Shown here: piece after piece, positions 8,201-14,329 of the stretch
Layout: the number at the start of each line of letters is the position of its first letter
Position numbering within the stretch: position 1 is the first letter of the stretch
Assembly (NCBI GenBank): GCA_964426945.1
Contig: CAYRSS010000060.1
Span: 1-21,882, forward strand
Direction: 5' to 3'
DNA: 21,882 nucleotides
Source: CAYRSS01 sp964426945
GTDB lineage: Bacteria > Planctomycetota > Phycisphaerae > UBA1845
Notes under the pieces: model-generated
Told to the model about the DNA's origin: nothing
What the model saw: the letters and a program-made list of their open reading frames with translations, nothing else
The model's database searches: none
Made by a program: the position numbers and the translations under genes

Positions 8201-8854
8201 ACCAGCGGCGATGACCCGCTGCTCGTCAGCCTGCCCAACCACGGCGGCGACGGCTGGGGCACGGGCGGCAACGACCAGTTCGGCGATCTGCGGCTCACCG
8301 CGAATTCGCCGGCGGTTGACATGGGCGATTCGTCGCTTCTGCCCGCCGGGGTGACGTCGGATATCGACGGCCTCGACCGCATCGTCGGCGACGAGGTCGA
8401 CGCCGGCGCTCACGAGCGCCAGGCCTCGACGGTCACCAGCGGCGCGTGCTGCACGTCGGGCTCGTGTGCCGAGGTCGCCGAGGCGGCCGCGTGTACCGTG
8501 TTCGTGTGTGACGTGTTCACCAACGAACTGCCCGAGTGCGGCGGGGCCTGTGGCACGACCTGCTACGGCGACGTCAACGGCGACGGCGTGGTGACGGCGG
8601 CCGACCGCGGGTTCATCTCCGCGGCGATCGGCCAGTCGGCCGCCGCCCAGCTCTGTCAGTACGACGCCGACGGCAACGGCTTCATCAACGCCGGCGACCG
8701 CGGCTTCGTCGCCGCGGCGATCGGCCTCTGCCTCGACCTGCCCGACTGGCAGAACGGCAGCGGCCTCGGCGCCGACGGCCAGCCTGACACCCGCTTCGGC
8801 ACGGCGACGTTCATGGGCGCCGGCTCGACCTGCGGCGAGGTGGTCTGCCCGTAG
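5237..8854 (+). CDS. Large secreted protein: N-terminal novel domain, Ca-binding repeats, parallel beta-helix, dockerin-like tail
   Basis: 1205 residues from the ATG at 5237, preceded by GGAGG seven bases upstream; an upstream GTG at 5192 would bury the signal peptide. Residues 1-26 (MHVRAPFCTALVLAAVSSLS...) form a clear Sec signal. Residues about 27-205 are an unrecognised domain. Residues about 206-595 are beta-rich and include a Cys-rich CCSCNGGGG patch and a GTKVTDLGTGMWRYEY motif met in planctomycete secreted proteins. Residues about 597-673 carry DCDMDGLPD, DCNSDSVPDDC and DCNGNGIPDDC repeats, probably calcium-binding. Residues about 676-1060 show the recurrent NGGGV/GGG-hydrophobic-Asn pattern of a right-handed beta-helix. 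Residues about 1109-1167 contain DVNGDGVVTAADRG and DADGNGFINAGDRG loops of dockerin type. I infer a cell-surface or secreted adhesin, or a glycan-binding protein. No catalytic residues are identifiable. Confidence 0.85.
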   Translation: MHVRAPFCTALVLAAVSSLSAGAALGHQVWMVHGGETRLMLNEARLAELGLTVTVVRGDSTRVPQGTHELAVIDRSSFVVHSEGFHLDAFAGGQIEHDSGLWIAYSGEVVELPRFSLRHVTAPDFEGLVATNGRGDGEAALLRFVEGKSGFDVVDRGFLAEATRVEITETLAALLGNESLAGESIGEVFVAASSHWVAGDPEHDFFPAPEDDSALRVCPNPTVGPDMVPGSLSGVCNHAAQEIPAGSGNWYDAISVGVTSCNLGDTVVLWAGGTPNHPLIGQSMYRLKDGRFEMIGQSWLKNAGVAVSGTFCCSCNGGGGLGPGCSDPYGCGLNSVQGGASSKSEVNAFTGDFTWPIGFNPPWSGTVARRVAIPGRYLDPAQNVGATYFVGGHVIARDDGAAGNGRNNQSWATVTVTAAGNEYTVSQPGPTHMGIPPIYAWADSDPSVEIVSVVVPNEGEYIIGTKVTDLGTGMWRYEYAVANNNSDRSAGSFSVPITGGATVTNIGFHDVEYHSGDPYAGSDWPGVRVAEAIQWDVPDAANPMANAIRWGTIYNFRFDANVPPDPAPADVYIGLFKSGAPAGVHASVTVPQQGPTDCDMDGLPDICAISCQAVELDVICADYPDCGTRLDCNSDSVPDDCQDDCNGNGIPDDCDISDTTSADVNGDGLPDECETIRVMAGAAPGGSGVSWDAPMASLSEALELAKQFQGRIREIWVGQGVYRPDTAGLGSPRTASFRLVDGVGVYGGFAGTETDRDQRDPKLNLSILSGDLGDNDGPDFGGHGENSYHVVLASSVGPGTVLDGFTITGGNTVGAALPDFNGGGVFVLNGSVSLRNLTITRNKAAWGGGVYMTGSPESEMVNCRVFGNQATSVGGGLALAQSNPMLVNTTIAGNVAGNGGAVFSNAASPRFVNSTIVANHASSLGGGIRLAGAGSSLMFDNCILWLNTSGAAQTADQAAQVSIAGGGITLQFRHSLVQGWNGTLSGDATSGDDPLLVSLPNHGGDGWGTGGNDQFGDLRLTANSPAVDMGDSSLLPAGVTSDIDGLDRIVGDEVDAGAHERQASTVTSGACCTSGSCAEVAEAAACTVFVCDVFTNELPECGGACGTTCYGDVNGDGVVTAADRGFISAAIGQSAAAQLCQYDADGNGFINAGDRGFVAAAIGLCLDLPDWQNGSGLGADGQPDTRFGTATFMGAGSTCGEVVCP

Positions 8855-8906
8855 CGGATCCGCGTGACCGCCCGCCGGCGACGGCGGGCCGGTGATGAGT
8901 ACAACC

Positions 8907-8952
8907 AGACCCCTCCCCATCCGCCCTGCGGGTGGGGAGGGGTCTTCTTACT
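8907..8952 (+). terminator. Strong rho-independent terminator
   Basis: An inverted repeat of about 18 base pairs, with one G-U pair and a three-base CCT loop, runs from 8907 to about 8945. Its arms are AGACCCCTCCCCATCCGC and the complementary GCGGGTGGGGAGGGGTCT. It is followed by TTCTTACTT. It lies 52 bases after the stop of the 1205-aa gene. Confidence 0.75.
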
Positions 8953-9153
8953 TCGTGTCTCCGGTGCGGGCGGGGTGATTCGCGGCGGGCCGTCCTCGCG
9001 CGGCGATTCTTGGGCGGATCCTACGCGGAGTACGCTCGTGCGAGGTTCGTTACGCTCGTGCGAGCTGGGAGTCTCGGGCGAGGCGGCTGGCACTGGCTTC
9101 CATCCGGAGGGCGCAAGTGGTTATCATAATGTAGACGCCCAGCCGTGGCAGGT
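8953..9153. other. Intergenic stretch with a direct repeat, a degenerate repeat copy and a promoter candidate
   Basis: TACGCTCGTGCGAG occurs at 9031-9044 and 9051-9064, a 14-base direct repeat offset by 20. GGCACTGGCTTCCATCCGG at 9089-9107 matches 17 of 19 bases of the reverse complement of the hairpin unit repeated at 10817-10899. TTCCAT (9098-9103) and TATCAT (9122-9127), 18 bases apart, could form a weak promoter reading towards 9154; the AT-rich TTATCATAAT stands out in this GC-rich context. Confidence 0.45.
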
Positions 9154-9318
9154 ATGATGCCAGATCGGGAGCATGCCCACGCTGAGTACAGCGAGGGCAT
9201 GCCACCGGCCGCCTTCGACATGACGTCGGGACCTTCGCGGCGAATCGCAGGCGCTCGAAGCACGGCCACCCGCCGCGGCGAACTGCTGGATGGTGACGAG
9301 TTCTTCGAGTCCATGTGA
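9154..9318 (+). CDS. Possible 54-aa ORF upstream of the PD-(D/E)XK-like gene
   Basis: The frame opens with ATGATG at 9154, closes with TGA at 9316-9318, and ends 44 bases before the next gene. The product (MMPDREHAHAEYSEGMPPAAF...LLDGDEFFESM) is hydrophilic and acidic at its end, with no motif I recognise. GGCAGG sits too close to the first ATG to be a good ribosome site, though it is six bases from the second. A promoter candidate ends about 27 bases upstream. It could be a leader peptide or small partner protein of the following gene, or a chance frame. Confidence 0.25.
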   Translation: MMPDREHAHAEYSEGMPPAAFDMTSGPSRRIAGARSTATRRGELLDGDEFFESM

Positions 9319-9362
9319 TCCAAGGCGGTGGCCTCTCCGACCCATCAGCCGGGGCTCAATGT

Positions 9363-9947
9363 ATGCGAGACGTCATTCAAGATGGGATTCGCGGTGCCGT
9401 GGCCGCGTTGCAGGCTGATTTGAAACAGGATCGCAGGTCGGGGGCTGTGACAAGTACGCTCAGCCTGTGGACGGAGGCGGTCTTTCGCTACCATTTTTGC
9501 CGCCGCGTGAGCACCATAGCTCCTGATATTGAGCAGTTTCTCGAATGTGACAGAATTGACCTCGTTCTCGCCCGCTCCGGTGAGCGTGCCTTCATTGAGT
9601 TCAAGTTCTATGTGCGTCCAGTTCGGTTCGATCCCTATGATGGAACCAGACGCGGTTTCAAGAGTGGGCCGAGCGAACAGAATGCGCGAGAGTTCCATTC
9701 CTGCTTGGAGAAGCTCAGCAAGCGCAATCAAGTGTTAGGTCTATCGAAGTACATTATCCTGCTATACGCGGATCAGAAGCAGGCGGACCCGCGCCGCCGA
9801 ACTTACGGCGCTCTCTATGACCGAATCCAGTCTGGAGCCTGGGACGTCACACTGCAGGAACTTGCGCCGAGCCAGTCGTTTGACGCCGGCGAGGAGACGG
9901 GGACCGTTCACTTGTTCGAGCTCAGATCGGCCAGGGCATCCTCCTGA
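9363..9947 (+). CDS. PD-(D/E)XK nuclease-like protein, function unknown
   Basis: 194 residues from the ATG at 9363; an in-frame GTG at 9315 would add 16 residues of unlikely sequence. Neither start has a convincing SD. The fold signature is Asp66 in DRIDLVL, followed by Glu79-Phe-Lys81 in AFIEFKFY, the D...ExK arrangement of restriction-endonuclease-like nucleases. An upstream Glu38 in a helix may complete the metal site. A downstream GFKSGPSEQNAREF segment, a predicted helix and the strand KYIILLYAD complete an alpha/beta domain. No methyltransferase, helicase or recognised toxin partner lies beside it. Base composition is lower than in neighbouring genes (30 of 60 bases are G or C at 9481-9540), which suggests recent acquisition. 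It could be an orphan nuclease, a defence or toxin component, or a non-catalytic relative. Confidence 0.65.
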   Translation: MRDVIQDGIRGAVAALQADLKQDRRSGAVTSTLSLWTEAVFRYHFCRRVSTIAPDIEQFLECDRIDLVLARSGERAFIEFKFYVRPVRFDPYDGTRRGFKSGPSEQNAREFHSCLEKLSKRNQVLGLSKYIILLYADQKQADPRRRTYGALYDRIQSGAWDVTLQELAPSQSFDAGEETGTVHLFELRSARASS

Positions 9948-10014
9948 GATTGTGGCTCTCTTCGCAGGAGGCCTTATCTGCGCGCACGAGCGCGGACGAC
10001 ATCCTCGCCCTTCC

Positions 10015-10791
10015 TCACACCTTCCGAAACGCCGTATCCGCCGCGCGCGTGCCGTCGGAGAGCGTCGTGAACTTGTAGTCGCCGAAGAGGTTCGGCGCGT
10101 CGCGCTGCAGGACGTCGAGGACGGCAGCGGCGACGATGCGGATCTCGGTCTCGGCGTGTTCGTTGCAGCGCAGCTCGATGAAGTGGCGCAGGGCCCGGGC
10201 GTTGGCGGTCACGAAAATCTTCGTCTCGGTCGCGTTGGGCAGCACGCTGCGCGCGGCCTGGCGGGCGATCTTGCGGCGCAGGGTCTTGTCTTCCACGTGC
10301 TCCAGTTTGGCCAGCAGGCCGTCGACCAGCTTGATGTAGGCCGACTGGGCCTGTTCGCACGCGGCGAGGAAGACGTCGTGCAGCTTCGGGTCGTCGGCGA
10401 TGATGTCCGGCTCGACGAATTCGGCCACCGACTCATCGACGTAGCGCTGCGAAAGCTGCGAGTAGCCGAAGCCCGCGCGGTGGCGGACCAGCTCGTGCGT
10501 GAAGCTGCGCGACACGCCGGTGATCAGCAGGTTGAAGACGCTGTGCTCCAGTACGCTGCCGTGGCCCACTTCGAGGATGTGGCTCAGGTAGGCCGCGTTG
10601 CCGCCGGGGCGCGGCTTGGCGAAGCTCATGTAGCACACGCGCCCGGCGATCTCGCTGAGCTTCTCGCCGGCAACCTGGGTGTCGGTCGTCCAATGGGCGA
10701 CCTTGTGGTCGGCGAGGAATCGCTCGATTTCGGCCTCGTCGGTCGTCTGCCGGCCGACGAGGTAGACGCTGGGCTGACGGATGATGCGCAT
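10015..10791 (-). CDS. thyX: Flavin-dependent thymidylate synthase ThyX
   Basis: 258 residues. The start at 10791 (MRIIRQPSVYLVG) is chosen because AGAGGA lies seven bases upstream; the longer open frame runs through intergenic repeats and is not protein-like. ThyX makes dTMP from dUMP using FAD, NADPH and methylenetetrahydrofolate in the cytosol, replacing ThyA. Visible family features are GHGSVLEH (77-84), the RHR signature (103-105) with SQLSQRY, AARSVLPNATETK (179-191) with the substrate-binding arginine, and NARALRHFIELRCNEHAETEIR (197-218) for flavin and folate contacts. The signature is RHR-x8-S rather than the usual RHR-x7-S. The gene is convergent with the nuclease-like gene and divergent from the phosphodiesterase gene. 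Confidence 0.93.
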   Translation of the reverse strand: MRIIRQPSVYLVGRQTTDEAEIERFLADHKVAHWTTDTQVAGEKLSEIAGRVCYMSFAKPRPGGNAAYLSHILEVGHGSVLEHSVFNLLITGVSRSFTHELVRHRAGFGYSQLSQRYVDESVAEFVEPDIIADDPKLHDVFLAACEQAQSAYIKLVDGLLAKLEHVEDKTLRRKIARQAARSVLPNATETKIFVTANARALRHFIELRCNEHAETEIRIVAAAVLDVLQRDAPNLFGDYKFTTLSDGTRAADTAFRKV

Positions 10792-10816
10792 GCAGATTCC
10801 TCTTGGGTCGGACAAA

Positions 10817-10922
10817 CACCGGCTGGAAGCCGGTGCCACATAGGCGTACACCGTCTGGAAGCCAGTGTCACACAGGGGTACACCGGCTGGAAGCCGGTGC
10901 CACACGGTGGCCGGTGCCACAC
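10817..10922. repeat. Three hairpin repeats with exact 32-bp period
   Basis: CACCGGCTGGAAGCCGGTG starts at 10817 and 10881, and the variant CACCGTCTGGAAGCCAGTG starts at 10849, so units are exactly 32 bases apart. In the exact copies the eight-base arms CACCGGCT and AGCCGGTG pair around a GGA loop. Each is followed by a conserved CCACA/TCACA segment. A partial fourth unit (CCGGTGCCACAC) ends at 10922. The array lies in the 293-base gap between divergent thyX and the phosphodiesterase. Such 'GGCTGGAAGCC' units recur between genes in several bacterial groups as far as I recall. Confidence 0.8.
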
Positions 10923-10990
10923 AAGTTGAGGCCCGCGAGAGGCTGGGGCCACACGGGTTCTTCGCTGCTTCTACTGGGCCACCCGGGGCT

Positions 10991-11019
10991 TTGCAACCGC
11001 CACGCAAGTCCGTTAGGAT
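10991..11019 (+). promoter_or_regulatory. Sigma70-like promoter candidate for the phosphodiesterase
   Basis: TTGCAA (10991-10996) and TAGGAT (11014-11019) are separated by exactly 17 bases. The start would be near 11026, giving a leader of about 59 bases before the ATG at 11085. The -10 box is identical to that of the M23 peptidase candidate. Confidence 0.4.
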
Positions 11020-11084
11020 GCCGGAATTGCGCGGAAAAGCGGCCTAAGTTCCGCCGCGGCCGCGGCTTGTTCGTCCGGCTCACG

Positions 11085-12743
11085 ATGAATTCACAGACCG
11101 ACGAAACCAGCGCACGCACCCCGCTTCTGATCGTCGGCCTCGACGGCGTCACCTGGGACGTGCTGCGGCCGCTGATGGCGGAAGGGCGCATGCCGCACCT
11201 GGCCCGCCTCGTCGAGGGTGGGGGCCACGGCGTGCTCCACTCGACCGTGCCGCCGATCACCCCGGCCGCCTGGACCACCTTCCTCACCGGCAAATCGCCG
11301 GGCCGCCACGGCGTGATCGACTTCGAGCGCTACGACCCCGCGACCAACCGGCTGATGTTCAACAGCACCCTCCGGCTTGAAGGGGTGCAGAACATCTGGC
11401 AGATCCTCGGCGCCCGCGGCTACCGCGTCGGCAGCATCAACATTCCGATGACCTACCCGGCCCGGCCGATGAATGGTTTTCTCATCAGCGGCTTCGAAAC
11501 GCCCGGCACCAGCAGCGACTTCGTCTATCCGCCGGAGCTGCGCGATGAGCTCGTCGCGCGGTGGAACGATCCGACGCTGCGGACGAAGTGGCGCCGCGCG
11601 CCGCTCGGCGGGCTGAAGCTCTTCCGCGAAAACGTCGACTATATGTCGCGCAGCTTCCACCAGGGCGCCGCGATGACGCGCTGGTGCGGCGAGCGGTTCG
11701 GCTGGGACGTGTTGATGGTCGTGTTCAAACTGACGGACAACCTTCAGCACAAGACCTGGAAGCACATCGACCCGCGCTGGCGCGAGGCGGACCCTGCCCG
11801 TCGCGATGTCGTCAAGGCGTGCTGGGGGGAGGCGGACGCCGCCCTGGGCGATCTCGTCGCCTACGCCGGCGAGCGCGGTGCCCGCGTGATGGTCGTCTCC
11901 GATCACGGCCACGGCAGCCTCGAGGGCAAAGTTCAGGTCAACCGCCTGCTGCTCGACTGGGGCTATCTCGAGCTGCGCGGCGACGCGGCGCAGGGAGGCA
12001 CGCGCGTGCGTCACCTGCTCGATCGTCTGCGCGGGCGCACGAAGAAGTTCGCGCGCTCCGGCGACATCCTGCAGGACCTGGCGGTCGATTTCTCGCGCAC
12101 GCGCGCCTGCGTGATGCACGCGGGGATGGCGGGCTTCTTGTACATCAACCTGAAGGGGCGCCAGCCGTGCGGTATCGTCGAACCCGCGGCGTACGAATCG
12201 CTGCGCGACGAGATCCGCGAGCGGCTGCTCGATCCTTCGTGCTCAGCGACGGATCCGCGCACGGGGCGCGAGGTGCGGCTGTTCAGCGCGGCGCACAAGC
12301 CCGAGGCGCTTTATGGATGCTCGCGCGAGGCGCAGCCCTGGATGCCCGACCTGATGCTCATTCCGCACGAGTCGCTCTCGGTCGTGCGCAAGATCCGCGG
12401 GCGTTCGGCGGTGTCGTGGCTGCCCGATGCCCGCATTGAGGGCACCCACCGCCCGACCGGGGTGTGGGCGGCGGCCGGCGCGGGGCTCCGCGCGGGGGCG
12501 ACCTTCGACATGCAGATGGCCGACTGTGCCCCGACGATTCTGGCCATGGCCGGCTGCCCAATCCCCGGCGACCTCGACGGCCGGGTGGCGGAACAGCTTT
12601 TCACCTCTCCGCCGCCAATCACCTACGAACAGGTCGGCGCGGGGCGCGATGTACAGGCGCCGGCCTCCGCCGGCGAAGCCTACAGCGAGCGCGACCTGGA
12701 AGCGGTCACCGCCCGCCTGTCGGACCTGGGATACCTCGAATAA
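11085..12743 (+). CDS. Alkaline phosphatase superfamily phosphodiesterase / nucleotide pyrophosphatase-like protein
   Basis: 552 residues from MNSQTDETSARTPLLIVGLDG. No SD is evident at 11085, but the alkaline phosphatase fold begins immediately after it, and the upstream frame crosses the hairpin repeats. Predicted two-metal site: Asp20 and the nucleophile Thr23 in GLDGVTWDVL, Asp218 and His222 in TDNLQHKTW, Asp273-His274 in VVSDHGHG, and His455 in EGTHRPTGVW. The PPITPAAWTTFLTGKSPGRHG segment (57-76) is typical of type I phosphodiesterases. The C-terminus ERDLEAVTARLSDLGYLE is a tail common in these proteins. It hydrolyses phosphodiester or phosphomonoester bonds; substrate is unknown. There is no signal peptide or membrane segment, so unlike many relatives it appears cytosolic. 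It is convergent with the VKOR-DsbA gene, 148 bases away. Confidence 0.87.
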   Translation: MNSQTDETSARTPLLIVGLDGVTWDVLRPLMAEGRMPHLARLVEGGGHGVLHSTVPPITPAAWTTFLTGKSPGRHGVIDFERYDPATNRLMFNSTLRLEGVQNIWQILGARGYRVGSINIPMTYPARPMNGFLISGFETPGTSSDFVYPPELRDELVARWNDPTLRTKWRRAPLGGLKLFRENVDYMSRSFHQGAAMTRWCGERFGWDVLMVVFKLTDNLQHKTWKHIDPRWREADPARRDVVKACWGEADAALGDLVAYAGERGARVMVVSDHGHGSLEGKVQVNRLLLDWGYLELRGDAAQGGTRVRHLLDRLRGRTKKFARSGDILQDLAVDFSRTRACVMHAGMAGFLYINLKGRQPCGIVEPAAYESLRDEIRERLLDPSCSATDPRTGREVRLFSAAHKPEALYGCSREAQPWMPDLMLIPHESLSVVRKIRGRSAVSWLPDARIEGTHRPTGVWAAAGAGLRAGATFDMQMADCAPTILAMAGCPIPGDLDGRVAEQLFTSPPPITYEQVGAGRDVQAPASAGEAYSERDLEAVTARLSDLGYLE

Positions 12744-12891
12744 CCGCGCTGTCGGCCTGACCGATTCGAACCGGCGTTACACCCGGCGCGGGTCGAGTGT
12801 CGGCAGGCTCGGCTGTGGCGAAGCAGTCGGTCGCCGTTGGAGCCGCCGCGTTGGGCTTCCGCCGCCGCGGGCAGGCGAAGGGCGGACGTGT

Positions 12892-14295
12892 TCAGGGATG
12901 ATTGTGATCGGGCGCGGCGTCGGCCGGCTCCGCCCCGGGCTTGGCGTCCGTGGGCAGTAGCGTGTGTTCGGGGCGCGGCTGGCCGCGCAGTTGCCAATAG
13001 CGGCGGGCGATTTCGTCCCAGAACGCCATGCTGCCCCGTCCCGGCAGATCGACCTCCCGGCCCGCGATGAACAGCGTTGGCGTCGAGCGGATCTGCAGCT
13101 TCGTGGCGAGCTCGATGTCCTCAGCGATGCGCTGAGCAACGGCCTCGCTGTCCGCGTCGGCGCGAAGGCGTGCCGCGTCGAGCCCGAGCGCCTCGGCCAA
13201 CGACTCGGCGGTGACGCCGGCCAGCTTCGCGCGATTTTCGAACAGATAATCATGCGCTCGCCAGAAGGCTTCGTTGCCGCCCTGTAGCCGGGCTGCCTCA
13301 GCCAGTGCCGCGGCGGAGCAGGCATGCGGATGGAGCGTGCCCCGGACCGCGCTGTTGCACGACGCATTCAGGGGGAAATGCTTGAAGACAATCCGCAGGT
13401 TGCCGTCAAAGAGCGGCGCGATTCGATCGTCGAGCATCGTGGCGAGGTTGCGACACGCCGGACACTCCAGGTCGCTGAACACGACGCCGGTAAGGCTCGG
13501 CTCGTTGGTCTTTCCCCCCCGGGAGGGATCGTCCGGGCGGATCGTGATCTCCTTGCGCGGCATCGTGTCGTAGTGCTGCACGAGCCGCCGCCCGTCGGAT
13601 TTGAGGTTGTCGAGGACCGCCATGCACGCGTCGCGCTCGCCGGCGCGCTCGCCGAGACCGTAAGCGAAGTCGAAGATGTTCACACCGATCCACAGCACGA
13701 ACATTCCCATCAGCGTGATGGCAACCTGTCGCCCTGTAGGAAGCGGGCGCGGCGCCACTGCGGGATCGGCCGGCGGGGCGGTGTCGGTCGGCGCGCTTGG
13801 CGCGGGCACCGCCCGGGGCCACAACAGCACGAGGCAGACGAACAGCAGCAGGTTCATCACGTGTGTCGCGGTGCACCACGGGCACCAGTAGTCCAGCCGG
13901 GCGAACATCAGGTAGATGAACCACACCGACCAGCCCAGCCCGATCGCGCCGATGGTCACCGGCAGCGCGTGCAGCCAGCGCCGCGTGCGATCCGGCCGCC
14001 CGACGCCGAGGATCCACAGGGCCATCTGGCCGTAGTAGATCATGCCCATCAGTGCGACGGGGGTGTGCTTCTTGTCCGGCGGGCTGTCGGGGTGCTTCGG
14101 CGGCCAGTAGCCGTAAGGGCTGGTGATGACCTCCTCACAGTCGGCGGACGAACCGGCGTCCGCCATGCCACAGCCCGCCCGGAACCACGTCGGCAGGTTG
14201 GCCTTGCGATGCGCCGTGTAGAGCAGGTGGCTGATGAAGAACGCACCCACGCAGAGCACAAACGCGATCGTCTGGATCACTGCGGTTCTGGTCAT
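12892..14295 (-). CDS. VKOR-DsbA fusion: vitamin K epoxide reductase domain with thioredoxin-like oxidase domain
   Basis: 467 residues from MTRTAVIQ at 14295; an upstream ATG at 14364 would overlap the preceding gene by 35 bases and adds Arg/Pro-rich sequence. Residues 5-25, about 80-98, 108-131, 143-161 and 190-212 are membrane segments. The VKOR part has loop cysteines Cys42 and Cys53 and the quinone-site pair Cys138-Pro-Trp-Cys141. The DsbA-like domain, about 245-435, has Cys278-Pro-Ala-Cys281 and the cis-proline loop STPTLF (404-409). Family knowledge: the DsbA part oxidises exported proteins and passes electrons through VKOR to quinone, replacing DsbB. Cys313 and Cys326 could form another disulfide. 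The gene follows the HemL-like gene by 34 bases. Confidence 0.9.
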   Translation of the reverse strand: MTRTAVIQTIAFVLCVGAFFISHLLYTAHRKANLPTWFRAGCGMADAGSSADCEEVITSPYGYWPPKHPDSPPDKKHTPVALMGMIYYGQMALWILGVGRPDRTRRWLHALPVTIGAIGLGWSVWFIYLMFARLDYWCPWCTATHVMNLLLFVCLVLLWPRAVPAPSAPTDTAPPADPAVAPRPLPTGRQVAITLMGMFVLWIGVNIFDFAYGLGERAGERDACMAVLDNLKSDGRRLVQHYDTMPRKEITIRPDDPSRGGKTNEPSLTGVVFSDLECPACRNLATMLDDRIAPLFDGNLRIVFKHFPLNASCNSAVRGTLHPHACSAAALAEAARLQGGNEAFWRAHDYLFENRAKLAGVTAESLAEALGLDAARLRADADSEAVAQRIAEDIELATKLQIRSTPTLFIAGREVDLPGRGSMAFWDEIARRYWQLRGQPRPEHTLLPTDAKPGAEPADAAPDHNHP

Positions 14296-14329
14296 GATCG
14301 GGGGCACCCTCGCGGTATCGCCCGGCGCG

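Noticed and set aside
6968..8920. 650-aa minus-strand frame opposite the beta-helix protein
   Set aside because: Antisense shadow with Ala/Arg/Val/Asp-rich repetitive composition derived from the NGGG repeats.
9031..9064. Attachment site or target-site duplication
   Set aside because: The 14-base direct repeats are only 20 bases apart, with no element between them and no integrase nearby.
10817..10922. CRISPR array
   Set aside because: Units are contiguous at 32 bp with no unique spacers, and no cas gene is present.
10792..11007. 72-residue N-terminal extension of ThyX
   Set aside because: It translates the 32-bp hairpin repeats, and a good SD precedes the internal ATG at 10791.
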